DNA of 64,000 nucleotides from Nocardioides cavernae (GCF_016907475.1 NZ_JAFBCA010000001.1:930001-994000); one strand, 5' to 3'; positions 1 to 9,422 are shown, numbered from the stretch's first letter. Translations and numbers: made by a program. The notes: generated from the sequence alone by a model not told the origin.

Positions 1-1
1 C

Positions 2-235
2 TCGCTGGGCGCCGTCTCGCTGCCCGACGGGCTCGTGGCGACCGCGTGGAGCGAGGACGGTGTCGTGATGGGCGTGCGCCACGCCTCGCTGCCGCTCGAG
101 GGCGTGCAGTTCCACCCCGAGTCGGTCCTGTCGGAGCACGGCGAGGACCTCGTCAGGAACTTCCTCCGTACCACCCCACGCCCTTCTCCTCCCCCGCTCC
201 GCTCCTCCGGACAACGCCGAGGGGACCCCGGATGA
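2..235 (+). CDS. Class I glutamine amidotransferase, C-terminal part (PabA/TrpG type)
   Basis: This is the 3' end of a gene that begins before the window. The visible 77 residues include the motif [14 protein letters not shown], which carries the catalytic His and Glu of the class I amidotransferase triad; the catalytic Cys would lie upstream. Such subunits release ammonia from glutamine for aminodeoxychorismate or anthranilate synthase. The stop codon overlaps the ATG of the next gene (ATGA at 232-235), and that gene is a PabB-type synthase, so this subunit probably works in the folate branch as PabA, although many bacteria share one protein between the folate and tryptophan pathways. The last 22 or so residues are Pro/Arg/Ser-rich and look like an unstructured tail. 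Confidence 0.85.
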   Translation, partial: SLGAVSLPDGLVATAWSEDGVVMGVRHASLPLEGVQFHPESVLSEHGEDLVRNFLRTTPRPSPPPLRSSGQRRGDPG

Positions 236-1512
236 CCGACCCCGTCTCGTTCTTCCGCTCCGTGGCGGCACGGCACGCACGCTGCTTCTGGCTCGACGGG
301 GGTGGCGCGCGCGAGTGGTCGGGCCGGCGCTCGATCATCGGCTGGCTCGACGAGAACGACGCGTCCCTGTCGTGGTCCGCCGCCCGGCGCGAGGTCAGCC
401 TGCACGCAGGCGGGGTCGCGACCGTCGTCGGTGACGACGTCTTCGACGTGCTCGAGCAGCGCATCGCGGCGGGCGAGCAGTGGTTCGGCTACCTCGGCTA
501 CGCCTCGCGCACCGACCTCCCCGCCACCCCCGACCCGACCCTCCCCGACGCGATCTGGATGCGGCCGCGCGCGGTGCGGGTGTTCGAGCACGCCCTCCCC
601 GCCTCGGCCCCGTCGGAGTCCCCGCACGTGCGGGGACTCCAACACTCGGAGGGGGTTGCAACCGCCTACGAGCGCCAGACTTCCCCACCAAGCTCGTACA
701 TCGATGCCTTCGCGCGCGTCCAGGAGCACCTGCACGCCGGCAACTCCTACGAGGTCAACCTCACCCACCGGCTGTCCCGCCGGTCCGACCTCGACCCGGT
801 GACGGCGTACCTCCGGCTGCGCGAGCTCAACCCGGCGCCGTACAGCGGCTTCCTCCAGCACGACGTCGACGGCGCGCGCGCGTGGCTGCTGTCGAGCTCG
901 CCGGAGAGGTACGCCCTCGTCACCGCCGACCGGCACCTGGAGACCAAGCCGATCAAGGGCACCACCCCGCGCGGCGCGACCGCCGAGGAGGACGAGCACC
1001 ACCGCGAGCGGCTCGCGCGCGACCCGAAGAACCGCGCGGAGAACCTGATGATCGTCGACCTGCTCCGCAACGACCTGTCGGTGGTGTGCGAGGTCGGGTC
1101 GGTCGAGGTGCCGGTCCTGATGGAGGTCGAGTCCTACGAGTCGGTCCACCAGCTCGTGTCGACGGTGCGCGGGCGCCTGCGCGACGACGTGTCGACGGTC
1201 GCCGCGCTGCGCGCGCTCTTCCCGGCCGGCTCCATGACGGGCGCGCCCAAGCTGCGCACGATGGAGATCGTCGAGGAGGTCGAGTCGAGCCCGCGCGGGG
1301 CGTACGCCGGCGCGTTCGGCTGGATCAGCGGCGACGGCCCGGCCGACCTCGGCGTCGTGATCCGGTCGCTGATGACCGACGGCAGCGGCACCTGGACCCT
1401 CGGCACCGGCGGCGGCATCACCGTGAAGTCCGACGTCGCCGAGGAGTGGGCCGAGTCGGAGTGGAAGGCCGAGCGGCTCCTCCACGTCTTCGATCTCCCG
1501 GACGCGCTGTAA
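232..1512 (+). CDS. pabB: Aminodeoxychorismate synthase component I
   Basis: A 426-aa chorismate-binding enzyme that aminates chorismate to 4-amino-4-deoxychorismate, the precursor of p-aminobenzoate and folate. The motif PIKGTTPRG near residue 242 contains the Lys typical of PabB rather than the Ala of anthranilate synthase Trp[14 protein letters not shown] and [15 protein letters not shown] are the conserved chorismate-binding blocks, and GTGGGIT lies near the C-terminus. The ATG at 232 is chosen because it overlaps the stop of the amidotransferase gene, giving translational coupling; a longer reading frame upstream lies inside that gene. The final stop TAA (1510-1512) is supplied by the palindromic repeat at 1505-1582. 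Confidence 0.92.
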   Translation: MTDPVSFFRSVAARHARCFWLDGGGAREWSGRRSIIGWLDENDASLSWSAARREVSLHAGGVATVVGDDVFDVLEQRIAAGEQWFGYLGYASRTDLPATPDPTLPDAIWMRPRAVRVFEHALPASAPSESPHVRGLQHSEGVATAYERQTSPPSSYIDAFARVQEHLHAGNSYEVNLTHRLSRRSDLDPVTAYLRLRELNPAPYSGFLQHDVDGARAWLLSSSPERYALVTADRHLETKPIKGTTPRGATAEEDEHHRERLARDPKNRAENLMIVDLLRNDLSVVCEVGSVEVPVLMEVESYESVHQLVSTVRGRLRDDVSTVAALRALFPAGSMTGAPKLRTMEIVEEVESSPRGAYAGAFGWISGDGPADLGVVIRSLMTDGSGTWTLGTGGGITVKSDVAEEWAESEWKAERLLHVFDLPDAL

Positions 1513-1582
1513 CGCCGGGTTACTGCAACTACCCACTGGGGTGCTCGGGGGTGGGTAGTGGCACTAACCCGGCGTTACAGCG
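1505..1582. repeat. Family A palindromic repeat, copy 1
   Basis: This 78-bp element has perfect 18-bp outer arms (1505-1522 and 1565-1582, CGCTGTAACGCCGGGTTA and its complement). The pairing continues inward to about 32 bp per arm with two mismatches, leaving a G-rich loop. It lies between the convergent pabB and mprB genes and contains both stop codons: TAA for pabB at 1510-1512 and TAG for mprB at 1564-1566. Related copies of the same length lie at 38823-38900 and 53104-53180. It could act as a bidirectional transcription stop, although there is no T-run, or be a small mobile palindrome of REP or MITE type. Confidence 0.9.
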
Positions 1583-2958
1583 GCGACGCCGGGCAGCCAC
1601 AGCGCGAAGCGCGCCCCGCCACCGGGGGCCTCGGTCACCTGGAGCTGGCCGCCGTGGCGGTCGATCACCTGGCGCACGATGGCCAGGCCGAGGCCCGAGC
1701 CGGGCATGGCCCGCGACTCCTCGGCCCGGTAGAAGCGCTCGAAGACGTGCGGCCGGTCGGCCTCGGCGACCCCGGTGCCCTGGTCGTCGACGGTGAGCAC
1801 GCCGTCGGACAGCCGAACCGTGACGGTGCCCTGCGGCGGGCTCCACTTGGCGGCGTTGTCGAGCAGGTTGGTGACCGCCCGCTCGAGGCTGTTGGAGTCG
1901 CCGACGACCCGCCACGGGCCGAGGTCGACGTCGAAGGACACGTCCTGCGCACGACGTCGTACGCGCGTCACCGCCCGCTCGACGACGTCGGTGAGGTCCA
2001 CCTCGGCGACCACCCGGGTCGTCGGCTCGTCGCGGGCGAGCTCGACCAGGTCGCCGACGAGCGCGCTGAGCTCCTCGATCTGGCCGCGGACGTCGTCGAG
2101 GAGCTCGAGCCGGGCATCGGCCGGCAGCGCCGTGTTGCCCTCGGCCTGGCGCAGCAGGTCGAGGTTGGTGCGCAGGGAGGTGAGCGGCGTACGGAGCTCG
2201 TGGCTGGCGTCGGCGACGAGCCGACGCTGGCGGTCGCGGGAGGCGCCGAGGGCGAGCAGCATCTGGTTGAACGCGGTGGCGAGCCGGGCGACCTCGTCGT
2301 CACCCTCCACCCGCAACGGTCGGAGGTCCTCGGTCATCGCGATGTGCTCGACCCTGGAGGTGAGCCGGCGCAGGGGCCGCAGCCCGTTGCGGGCCACCAG
2401 CCAACCGGCGAGCAGCGCGGCCAGCACGCCGAGCGCGCCGAAGACGAACAGCACCCCGCCGAGCTTCTCCAGCGTCCGGTCGTTGGGCGCCAGTGGCTGG
2501 GCGAGGATCAGCGCCTCGCCTCTGCCGGCCTGCACGGTGGCGACCCGGAACCGCTCGCCCTCCTTCGTGACGAGGGTGCGCACGACGGACTCGCGCTGAC
2601 CGGTGACGACGTCGTACTCCTGCTGGCCGAGCGAGAAGTGGGGGATGTCGGAGCCCGACATGCCCTTGCCGTCGGCGGTGATGACGATGATCCGGACGTC
2701 GGCGGCGCCCAGCATCCACGACGGGACGCCGCCCGCGGTGACCCGCGACAGCGTGGTGTTGGCCGTCGCCTTGTGCGCGCGGTTGAGCAACGACTGGTCG
2801 AGCGAGCTCATCAGCTGCTGGCGCATCACCACGAAGGCGGTGAACGCCATGATCGCGATCGAGATGCCGACGGCGATCGTGGTGAGCACGGCGACACGTG
2901 ACGCGAGCGACCTGCGGTAGTGCCAGCGCCCGTCGGGCCAGGCGGTGGCGGTGTTCAT
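1564..2958 (-). CDS. mprB: Sensor histidine kinase, MprB type
   Basis: A 464-aa membrane histidine kinase. A first membrane segment lies near residues 20-45, a sensor region of about 120 residues follows, and a second membrane segment lies near 165-185. These are followed by a HAMP domain, the His box [20 protein letters not shown], the N box and the G boxes DDQGTGV and GSGLGLAIV. The sequence closely resembles mycobacterial MprB, which senses envelope stress and phosphorylates MprA. The start overlaps the mprA stop by 4 bp (ATGA). The protein ends soon after the ATPase domain with the residues AVTPG, which are encoded by the palindromic repeat, so it lacks the longer tail known from mycobacterial MprB. 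Confidence 0.88.
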   Translation of the reverse strand: MNTATAWPDGRWHYRRSLASRVAVLTTIAVGISIAIMAFTAFVVMRQQLMSSLDQSLLNRAHKATANTTLSRVTAGGVPSWMLGAADVRIIVITADGKGMSGSDIPHFSLGQQEYDVVTGQRESVVRTLVTKEGERFRVATVQAGRGEALILAQPLAPNDRTLEKLGGVLFVFGALGVLAALLAGWLVARNGLRPLRRLTSRVEHIAMTEDLRPLRVEGDDEVARLATAFNQMLLALGASRDRQRRLVADASHELRTPLTSLRTNLDLLRQAEGNTALPADARLELLDDVRGQIEELSALVGDLVELARDEPTTRVVAEVDLTDVVERAVTRVRRRAQDVSFDVDLGPWRVVGDSNSLERAVTNLLDNAAKWSPPQGTVTVRLSDGVLTVDDQGTGVAEADRPHVFERFYRAEESRAMPGSGLGLAIVRQVIDRHGGQLQVTEAPGGGARFALWLPGVAAVTPG

Positions 2959-3650
2959 GATTCCTTCAGCACGTAGCCGACGCCGCGCACGGTCTGGATC
3001 AGCCGCGGCTCGCCCTCGGCCTCGGTCTTGCGTCGCAGGTAGCCGACGTAGACCTCGAGCGAGTTGGCGCTGGTGGGGAAGTCGTAGCCCCAGACCTCCT
3101 CGAGGATGAACGAGCGGTCGAGCACCCGGCGCGGGCGGCGCAGGAACATCTCCAGCAGTGTGAACTCGGTGCGGGTCAGCTCGATCGGCCGACCGCCGCG
3201 GGCCACGTCACGGCTCGCGACGTCCATGGTGAGGTCGGAGAAGGCGAGCACCTCGCTCTCCCCGTCGCCGTCGGGCACGACGCGGCGCAGCAGCGCACGC
3301 AGCCGGGCCAGCAGCTCCTCCAGCGCGAAGGGCTTGGTGAGGTAGTCGTCCGCCCCTGCGTCGAGTCCCTCGACCCGGTCGCCGACCGCGTCGCGCGCGG
3401 TCAGGACCAGGATCGGTACGTCGTTGCCCGCTGCCCGCAGCGCGCGCGTCGTCTCGATCCCGTCGAGCCGCGGCATCATCACGTCGACCACCACGACGTC
3501 GGGGTGCTGTGCCCCGACCGCCACGAGGCCCTCAGCGCCGTCGGCGGCCAGCACGACCTCGTAGCCGTTGAACTCCAGCGACCGGCGCAGGGAGTCGCGC
3601 ACGGCCCGGTCGTCGTCGACGACCAGTACTCGGGGCCTGGACTCACTCAC
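2955..3650 (-). CDS. mprA: Response regulator, OmpR/MprA type
   Basis: A 231-aa two-domain regulator. The receiver domain (about residues 7-120) has the acidic DDD pocket, the phosphorylated Asp in [12 protein letters not shown], the switch Thr in LVLTARD and the Lys in YLTKPF. The C-terminal winged helix (about 135-230) has the OmpR signature, including [20 protein letters not shown] and [13 protein letters not shown]. It matches mycobacterial MprA closely. The start is GTG at 3650. It is the first gene of the mprA-mprB operon and probably controls envelope-stress genes with the kinase that follows. The 104-bp gap to the divergent gene at 3755 would hold its promoter. Confidence 0.9.
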   Translation of the reverse strand: MSESRPRVLVVDDDRAVRDSLRRSLEFNGYEVVLAADGAEGLVAVGAQHPDVVVVDVMMPRLDGIETTRALRAAGNDVPILVLTARDAVGDRVEGLDAGADDYLTKPFALEELLARLRALLRRVVPDGDGESEVLAFSDLTMDVASRDVARGGRPIELTRTEFTLLEMFLRRPRRVLDRSFILEEVWGYDFPTSANSLEVYVGYLRRKTEAEGEPRLIQTVRGVGYVLKES

Positions 3651-3754
3651 AGGCCAAGGATGCCACCGGCTCCTGAGGTGATCCTGAAAAGCTGTCGCCC
3701 TTCACGGCACGGCCGATCGGTGGGCGCGGGCAGAGACGCTGAGATGATCGGCAC

Positions 3755-4882
3755 GTGACGAGGATCAGCACGGCGGCCGAGCTCGACGCGCGACTGCGGT
3801 CGATCCGGGACACGCGGGGCGGCGAGGACCAGTTCGTCGCCGAGGCGCAGGAGCTCGGCCGGGACCTAGGCGTGCGGATCGGCTGCGACTCGCTGATCCG
3901 GCTCGCGCTGGCGGGGCTGACCCGCGTCGGTGCCCGTGACCGCCCCGAGCCCAGGTCGGATGCGGTGTTCTCGGGACGGAGCATGGTGCTCGCGCCCGCA
4001 TCTGCCACGCAGTGGGGGGATGCGGACGCCGACGACCTCCTGGAGGCGCTGCTGGGGTCCGTCGCCGAAGCTGTTCCGGCGGTCGGGGTCCAAGGCGAGC
4101 TGCGGTCGACGTACGTCGCCGTGCTGGCCCGACCCGACGTGCGGGCGGCCCTGGGAGCTGATCGGCCCGTGGACCTCCACGCCTTGGCGGCGTTGGTGGC
4201 CGAGCGCACGGCCGCCGGCTTCCGGGTTCCCGAGACGCTGGACCTCGACGTCGAGGTGGGTCTCTTCGACTGGCTGGGCCACGTGCTGGGCGGTCCGTTG
4301 CCGGTCGACTTCCTTGCCGAGGCTCTCAACCGCAGGGATCTGCGGTTGGCCCTGCGGGACGAGCGAGTCGGCTCGACGGCTGCCCGGTTGTGCGAGGTTC
4401 CGGTCTGCGATCTGTTGCCCTTCGAGGGGCCAGACGACACTGTCGTGGATCCGCCGCTTTCCTTCGACCAGCTCGTGCAGTCCGCCGAGACGCTCTCGCG
4501 CACGTCTGCGGGATGGGCCGCCCGGCACCGCGGCATGCTCGACCCCCTCGCGGCTGGCGAGGTCACCCAGCGGCCTTGGGTGATGTCGGGACGCGCGCTC
4601 CGGTGGCTGGTCGACCGCGGGGTGCCGGTCGGTCCGCTGCGCCTCGGGCGGATCGACGAGTACGTCAAGAGCGTCGTCGAGATGCTCGACCGAGGCGAGG
4701 GCACCGAGCCGGTGGGCGCGCACCTCAACGTGGTCGTCGGTCAGGCGGAGGACGGGGTGCACCTGCCGCTGGCCGAGGAGCTCGCCCTCCTCGCCTGGCT
4801 TCTCGACGTGCACGATGACTACGTCGACCTCGAGGCGCTCCTCGACATCCGGAGCAAGGGCCTGCGAGGCGACTTCGGGTGA
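3755..4882 (+). CDS. Protein of unknown function, 375 aa
   Basis: I do not recognise a family. The protein is soluble in appearance, with no signal peptide or membrane segment, acidic, and rich in Leu, Ala, Asp and Val. It contains several predicted helical stretches, for example the region with DLLEALLGSVAEAVPAV near residues 90-110, and ends in a Leu-rich segment. Start GTG at 3755 is the first start in the frame and gives a protein with normal codon use for this DNA. It stands alone, divergent from mprA and convergent with the fructosamine-kinase-like gene. Long open frames on the opposite strand are shadows of GC-rich codon bias. Confidence 0.75.
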   Translation: MTRISTAAELDARLRSIRDTRGGEDQFVAEAQELGRDLGVRIGCDSLIRLALAGLTRVGARDRPEPRSDAVFSGRSMVLAPASATQWGDADADDLLEALLGSVAEAVPAVGVQGELRSTYVAVLARPDVRAALGADRPVDLHALAALVAERTAAGFRVPETLDLDVEVGLFDWLGHVLGGPLPVDFLAEALNRRDLRLALRDERVGSTAARLCEVPVCDLLPFEGPDDTVVDPPLSFDQLVQSAETLSRTSAGWAARHRGMLDPLAAGEVTQRPWVMSGRALRWLVDRGVPVGPLRLGRIDEYVKSVVEMLDRGEGTEPVGAHLNVVVGQAEDGVHLPLAEELALLAWLLDVHDDYVDLEALLDIRSKGLRGDFG

Positions 4883-4898
4883 GGTCGCGCCTCCCGGC

Positions 4899-5762
4899 TC
4901 ACGAGTAGCGCGCCGCCACAGCCCCCGCGCGGGCGCCGTAGCCGCCGCCGAACATGCACGCGTGCACGAGCAGCGGGAAGAGCTGGTGGATCCCGAGCCG
5001 GTCCTCCCAGCCCTCGGCGAGCGGCTGCGCCTCGTCGTACGCCGCCATCACCCGCGGCAGGTGCGTGAGGCCGAACAGGTGCAGCATCGCCAGGTCGAGC
5101 TCGCGGTGGCCGCCGTGCGCTGCGGGGTCGATGACGTGGATGGCGAGGTCCTGGCCCCAGAGGCAGTTGCCGTTCCAGAGGTCGCCGTGGAGCCGGGCGG
5201 GCGCCTCGTCGGGGAGCAGGCCGGTCAGCTTGCCGACCACCGCCTCGACGGCGGCCGCGTCGGTCTCCGAGATCGAGCCGCGGTCGCGGGCCAGCTTGAG
5301 GTAGGGCAGGACGCGACGCACGGCGTAGAACTCCGGCCACGAGTCGGCGGTCTTGTTGGGCAGCGGCAGCCGCCCGATGAAGCCGTCGTGGTCGAGGCCC
5401 CACCCGTCCGCGCCCGCGGCGTGGGTGGCGGCCAGCTGCTGGCCGAAGGTGACGGCGGCCTCGACCGGCGTCTTCGAGCTCTGCTCGACCCACTCGACGA
5501 CGACGCAGTCGCTGGCGGCGGCGAGCACCTCGGGCACCGGGACGCCGCCCTCGACCTCGGCGAGCCACCGCAGCCCGGCGGCCTCTGCCTCGAAGAACCC
5601 CTCCGGTGCGTGGGGGAGCGTCTTCATCAGCGCGGTCTGCCCGCTGGACAGCCGCAGCCGCGTGGCCGTGGCGATGTCGCCGCCCGCCACCGGAGAGGTC
5701 GCGACCACGGCCGTGCCGAGGAGCTCCTCGGCACGCCTGGCGACCAGCGGCTGGCGAGCCAT
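4899..5762 (-). CDS. Fructosamine kinase family protein
   Basis: A 287-aa member of the fructosamine/ketosamine-3-kinase family, which phosphorylates sugars attached to amines and so starts their removal (deglycation). The kinase-fold motif HGDLWNGN with its catalytic Asp is present, followed by the metal-binding IDPAAHGGHRELDLAML. Family-typical blocks are GLDHDGFIGRLPLPN and the region around PEFYAVRRVLPYLKLARDRG. The start ATG at 5762 overlaps the stop of the phosphatase gene by one base (TGATG), so the two are translationally coupled. A kinase and a tyrosine phosphatase side by side in this order is a common actinobacterial pairing and suggests a shared role in sugar-adduct or phospho-protein repair. 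Confidence 0.85.
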   Translation of the reverse strand: MARQPLVARRAEELLGTAVVATSPVAGGDIATATRLRLSSGQTALMKTLPHAPEGFFEAEAAGLRWLAEVEGGVPVPEVLAAASDCVVVEWVEQSSKTPVEAAVTFGQQLAATHAAGADGWGLDHDGFIGRLPLPNKTADSWPEFYAVRRVLPYLKLARDRGSISETDAAAVEAVVGKLTGLLPDEAPARLHGDLWNGNCLWGQDLAIHVIDPAAHGGHRELDLAMLHLFGLTHLPRVMAAYDEAQPLAEGWEDRLGIHQLFPLLVHACMFGGGYGARAGAVAARYS

Positions 5763-6289
5763 CAGGCTCGGCCCCCGCCCGCCCGGTCGCTCGGGTGGCT
5801 CTCGATCGCCGCCTGCAGGGCCGCCACGATCCCGTCGCTCGTGCGCTCGACCATTGCCAGCACCTCCTCGAACCCGTCGTCCCCACCGTAGTACGGGTCC
5901 GGGACCGAGCCACCCGGATCCGCCGGATCGAGGTCGCGGAACATGCCGACCCGCTCGGTGCGTCCGCCGACGTCGGCCAGGTTGACCTCGTCCATCACGA
6001 GCACGAGGTCGTACGCCTCGGGCCAGGTCGCGTCGTACTGCCGGGCGCGGTGCCGGCTCGCGTCGTAGCCGGCGGCGGTCAGGGTGGCCGCGGCGCGCGG
6101 GTCCATCGGGTTGCCGACGTGCCAGCCGCCGGTGCCGGACGAGGCCACCTCTACGCGGTCGGCGAGGCCGGCGTCGGCGAGCCGGCTCTCGAGCACGACG
6201 TGGGCCATCGGCGAGCGGCAGATGTTGCCGAGGCAGACGAGGGCGACCCGATAGGGACCCTCGGCGCGCTGCGGGGGGACGGCCGGCAT
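5762..6289 (-). CDS. Low-molecular-weight protein tyrosine phosphatase
   Basis: A 175-aa cytoplasmic phosphatase. The active-site loop CLGNICRS (Cys19, Arg25) is near the N-terminus as in all LMW-PTPs, and the general-acid Asp lies in VPDPYYGG near residue 128. It hydrolyses phosphotyrosine and sometimes phosphoarginine on proteins. The chosen start, ATG at 6289, overlaps the stop of the upstream membrane-protein gene (TGATG), and its own stop overlaps the next start in the same way, so the three genes from 6678 to 4899 form one coupled operon. Confidence 0.92.
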   Translation of the reverse strand: MPAVPPQRAEGPYRVALVCLGNICRSPMAHVVLESRLADAGLADRVEVASSGTGGWHVGNPMDPRAAATLTAAGYDASRHRARQYDATWPEAYDLVLVMDEVNLADVGGRTERVGMFRDLDPADPGGSVPDPYYGGDDGFEEVLAMVERTSDGIVAALQAAIESHPSDRAGGGRA

Positions 6290-6678
6290 CAGCCGCGGAA
6301 CGGGATCGCGACGCGGACGCCCCAGCCGACGATCGTGATGATGATCGAGCCGAGGAGCGCGTTCCAGAAGCCGTCGACGTGGAAGCCGAGGTCGAAGATG
6401 TCGGCGAGCCAGGCGGTGAACAGCAGCATGGCCGCATTGATCACCAGCAGCAGGAAGCCCAGGGTCAGGATGATGAACGGCAGCGACAGCAGCTTGACCA
6501 CGGGCTCGACGAAGGTCGACACCAGGCCGAGGATGAGCGCCACGCCCAGCACCTCGAGCCACTTGTCCTGGAACTCGGCACTGCCGTTCGTCGCGCCCTC
6601 GAACCAGATGCCGTCCAGCAGCCAGGCCGCGACGGCCAGGCCCGCTGCGTACGTCAGCAGCCACATCAGGAACCTCAT
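6289..6678 (-). CDS. Small membrane protein, PF04020 (phage holin family IV-like)
   Basis: A 129-aa integral membrane protein with four hydrophobic segments, near residues 3-22, 42-58, 62-90 and 107-124. The pattern, with VLGVALILGLVSTFVEPVVK and SLPFIILTLGFLLLVINAAM, is that of the widespread bacterial family often labelled phage holin family; there is no phage context here and the function is unknown. It is the first gene of a three-gene operon with a tyrosine phosphatase and a fructosamine-kinase-like gene, whose junctions are one-base TGATG overlaps. Confidence 0.8.
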   Translation of the reverse strand: MRFLMWLLTYAAGLAVAAWLLDGIWFEGATNGSAEFQDKWLEVLGVALILGLVSTFVEPVVKLLSLPFIILTLGFLLLVINAAMLLFTAWLADIFDLGFHVDGFWNALLGSIIITIVGWGVRVAIPFRG

Positions 6679-6830
6679 GTCACGACACTAGCGGGACCGA
6701 GGAACGAGATCGCCGCGTGTGGCGGGAGGTCGAGTGGCCCCGCGACCGAGCCTGCGAGGTCGTGACGGCATGTATCGAGACCCGCGATGTAGCGGCCAGC
6801 CGGCGGGAGCCGGCGGTTACGGTGTGCCGC

Positions 6831-7406
6831 GTGGTGACGATCGGCGGCACGGGCGTCATGGTGCTCGGCGCCCTCGCGACGGCCGTCGTCGCCGCGCTCC
6901 TCGTGACGGTGCTGCGCCCCCGGCTCGGCACCGCGTCCGCGGTCTCGGTCGCCGGCCTGCTCTGGTCGCTCGTCGCGATCGCGCTGGTGACCCTCGTCCC
7001 GACGCGCCCGGACGTCGGGATCGTGCCGGCCGAGCGCCGCAGCGAGGCGTGCTCGTGGGACTACGGCGGCCCGTCGGGGGCGGCGTTCGAGGTCCTCGGG
7101 TTCGACCAGCGGACCCTCAACGTGCTGCTCTTCGTGCCGGCCGGCATCTTCCTCGTGCTGGCCGTCGGACGCTGGTGGTCGGGCCTCGTGCTCGCCCCGG
7201 TCGGCCTCGTCGCCCTGGCGGCGTACAGCCTCGCGATCGAGCTCACCCAGCTGCAGCTCGCCCGTCTGGACCGCGCGTGCGACGTCACCGACCTGGTCGA
7301 CAACGTCCTCGGTGCGGGCATCGGCTTCGCGATCGGCCTGGTCCTGCTCCCGGTCGTCCGGCCGTGGCGGAGCCGGCAACGACCGGAGCAGCCCGTCGCT
7401 CACTAG
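6831..7406 (+). CDS. VanZ family membrane protein
   Basis: A protein of about 191 aa with several membrane segments. NVLLFVPAGIFLVLAV and CDVTDLVDNVLGAGIGFAIG are the characteristic VanZ blocks; VanZ proteins in other bacteria give low-level teicoplanin tolerance, and most chromosomal copies have no known role. A longer frame begins at 6717, but the region before 6831 is Arg-rich and unlike a membrane protein. A TACGGT hexamer at 6818-6823 sits 7 bases before GTG 6831, as expected for a leaderless transcript; GTG 6834 is an alternative start. Confidence 0.78.
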   Translation: MVTIGGTGVMVLGALATAVVAALLVTVLRPRLGTASAVSVAGLLWSLVAIALVTLVPTRPDVGIVPAERRSEACSWDYGGPSGAAFEVLGFDQRTLNVLLFVPAGIFLVLAVGRWWSGLVLAPVGLVALAAYSLAIELTQLQLARLDRACDVTDLVDNVLGAGIGFAIGLVLLPVVRPWRSRQRPEQPVAH

Positions 7407-7416
7407 GGTGCGGGTC

Positions 7417-8508
7417 ATGCCCTCCATCCCTGCGTCCCCGCAGCCCCGGCCGAACGTGCTCGCCATCCCGGCGTACGTCGCCGGCAAGCCGCCCGTCGCC
7501 CGACCCGGGCTGACGTCGTACAAGCTCTCCTCCAACGAGAACCCCTACCCGCCGCTGCCGGGCGTGCTCGACGCCGCCCGCGAGGCGGCGGCGGAGATGA
7601 ACCGCTACCCCGACATGGGGAGCTCCGCGCTCTACGCCGCCCTGGCCGACACGATGGGCGTGCCGACGGAGGACGTCGCCGCGGCGACGGGGTCGGTCGC
7701 GCTGATCTACCAGCTCGTCAACGCCTTCTGTGAGCCCGGCGACGAGGTCGTCTACGCCTGGCGCTCCTTCGAGGCCTATCCGATCGCGGTCACCGCCGGC
7801 GGGGCGCGCAGCGTGCAGGTGCCGGTCACGGCCGACGGTCGCCACGACCTCGACGCCATGGCCGCGGCGGTCACCGACCGCACCAAGGTCGTCATCGTCT
7901 GCACCCCCAACAACCCGACCGGCCCGGCCGTCACGCAGTCCGAGCTCGACGCCTTCATCGCGAAGGTGCCCTCGCACGTGGTGGTCGTGGTCGACGAGGC
8001 CTACCTCGAGTTCGTGCGGATGGACGACGCCATCGACGGGATCGCCACCTACCGCCGCCACGGCAACGTCGTGCTGACGCGCACCTTCTCCAAGGCCTAC
8101 GGCCTCGCCGGCTTCCGGGTCGGGTACGCCGTCGCTCCCGCACCGCTCGCGGCCGCCCTCCGCGCCGTCTCGCTGCCGTTCGGTGTCAGCCACGTCGCCC
8201 AGGCCGCGGCGATCGCCTCCCTCGCGGCGCAGGCCGAGCTGTTCGTCCGGGTCGAGGACCTCGTCGCCCGCCGTGCCGACCTGGTCGCGCGGCTGCGCGA
8301 GGTCGGCTGGGACCTGCCGGACGCGCAGGGCAACTTCGTGTGGTTCCCGCTGGGCGACCGCGCGCTCGACTTCGCAGCCGCCTGTGGCGAGCTGGGGATC
8401 TCGGTCCGCCCGTTCGCCGGCGACGGCGTCCGCGTCAGCATCGGCGAGGCCGAGGCCTTCGACCGGGTCGTCGAGGTGGCCGCCCGCTTCGCTCCCGCTG
8501 CCCAGTGA
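7417..8508 (+). CDS. pat: Aromatic amino acid / histidinol-phosphate aminotransferase
   Basis: A 363-aa PLP-dependent class II aminotransferase. Visible motifs are the N-terminal KLSSNENPYPP, the substrate and PLP-binding TPNNPTGP, the Asp of VVVVVDEAYLEF and the Schiff-base Lys in RTFSKAYGLAGFRVGY, with an Arg near the C-terminus in GDGVRVSIG. It stands alone rather than in a his operon, and its N-terminus resembles actinobacterial Pat, so phenylalanine/tyrosine transamination is more likely than histidine synthesis; HisC activity cannot be excluded. A TAGGGT hexamer at 7404-7409 lies 7 bases before the ATG, overlapping the stop of the VanZ gene, which suggests a leaderless transcript. Confidence 0.85.
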   Translation: MPSIPASPQPRPNVLAIPAYVAGKPPVARPGLTSYKLSSNENPYPPLPGVLDAAREAAAEMNRYPDMGSSALYAALADTMGVPTEDVAAATGSVALIYQLVNAFCEPGDEVVYAWRSFEAYPIAVTAGGARSVQVPVTADGRHDLDAMAAAVTDRTKVVIVCTPNNPTGPAVTQSELDAFIAKVPSHVVVVVDEAYLEFVRMDDAIDGIATYRRHGNVVLTRTFSKAYGLAGFRVGYAVAPAPLAAALRAVSLPFGVSHVAQAAAIASLAAQAELFVRVEDLVARRADLVARLREVGWDLPDAQGNFVWFPLGDRALDFAAACGELGISVRPFAGDGVRVSIGEAEAFDRVVEVAARFAPAAQ

Positions 8509-8591
8509 TCCCCGGCTGACAGGGAGAGCCTGACAACCTCCGGTCGGGGGACGCCGACGGACGCCCGGCAGCGCGGCAGACCTCGGGTGGG

Positions 8592-9377
8592 CTACCCCGA
8601 GAGGCGGGCGACCAGGCACGGACCGCCTTCGTAGATCCCGCCGTCGATGTCGAGCGCGAGGCCGTCGGCGTAGAGCCGCGGCTCGGAGTAGGAGTCGAAC
8701 GGCTCGTCGAAGTAGTCGCCGATGATGCTGTGGCCGTGGACGATGCGTCGCCCGCCGAGTGTGTCGAGCAGGGTCCGGGCGGCCGCTGGACCGGACGCCC
8801 CGGCGTACTCGTGGCGCCGGCCGAGGCCGACCAGCACGTCGAACCACGCCACCGGGTCGTCCCCGGCGAGGATCTCGCGCACGGCCCGGTTGACGTCGTC
8901 GACGGTGTCGCCCCACTCGAGGTAGGCCAGCGTGTCGGAGTGCATGAGGAGGTGGTCGCCGTCGAGACCGACCGCCGGGAGCCCGGCCAGCCAGGCGAAG
9001 AGCTCGGCGTCGATCCCGTCCTGGTCGGAGTCGCGTCCACCGTTGCGGGCCCAGATCGACTCGAAGGTCCGCACGACCCCGCGGTGGACCACCTCGGTGC
9101 GGCCGAACAACCGGGTGCCCAGGGCGATGACCTCGTGGTTGCCGAGCAACGGGTGCACCGAGCCGCCGGCCGCCGCGGCCTCGTCGACGAGGCGGCGTAC
9201 GAGCGCGATCACGCCGAGCCCGTCCGGACCCCGGTCGAGGAGGTCGCCGAGGACCCACAGCGTCGAGCTGCCGCCGCACCAGTGGGACTCCTCGTCGAGG
9301 AGGCCGGCCTCCTGCAGCGCGGCGGTCAGCTCGGCCAGGTGGCCGTGGGGGTCGCTGGTGGCGAAGGTGGCACTCAC
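8592..9377 (-). CDS. Metallophosphoesterase
   Basis: A 261-aa calcineurin-like phosphatase. The metal-binding series is complete: SDPHGH at the N-terminus, GDLLDRG, GNHE, an HSDTL segment and HGHS near residue 215. The layout is that of the Ser/Thr-phosphatase or diadenosine-tetraphosphatase branch. The true substrate is not predictable. Start GTG at 9377 has the hexamer TACCTT (complement of 9385-9390) 7 bases upstream, fitting a leaderless transcript. The neighbour upstream is divergent (GST-like reductase), and the two share a 45-bp promoter gap. Confidence 0.85.
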   Translation of the reverse strand: MSATFATSDPHGHLAELTAALQEAGLLDEESHWCGGSSTLWVLGDLLDRGPDGLGVIALVRRLVDEAAAAGGSVHPLLGNHEVIALGTRLFGRTEVVHRGVVRTFESIWARNGGRDSDQDGIDAELFAWLAGLPAVGLDGDHLLMHSDTLAYLEWGDTVDDVNRAVREILAGDDPVAWFDVLVGLGRRHEYAGASGPAAARTLLDTLGGRRIVHGHSIIGDYFDEPFDSYSEPRLYADGLALDIDGGIYEGGPCLVARLSG

Positions 9378-9422
9378 GCCTCAGAAGGTATGTCCTCGGC
9401 CGCCCGCGGGTATGGTTGAAGA

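Noticed and set aside
6289..6678. A phage holin in the usual sense
   Set aside because: The family name is historical; there are no phage genes nearby and the gene is coupled to a phosphatase and a kinase.
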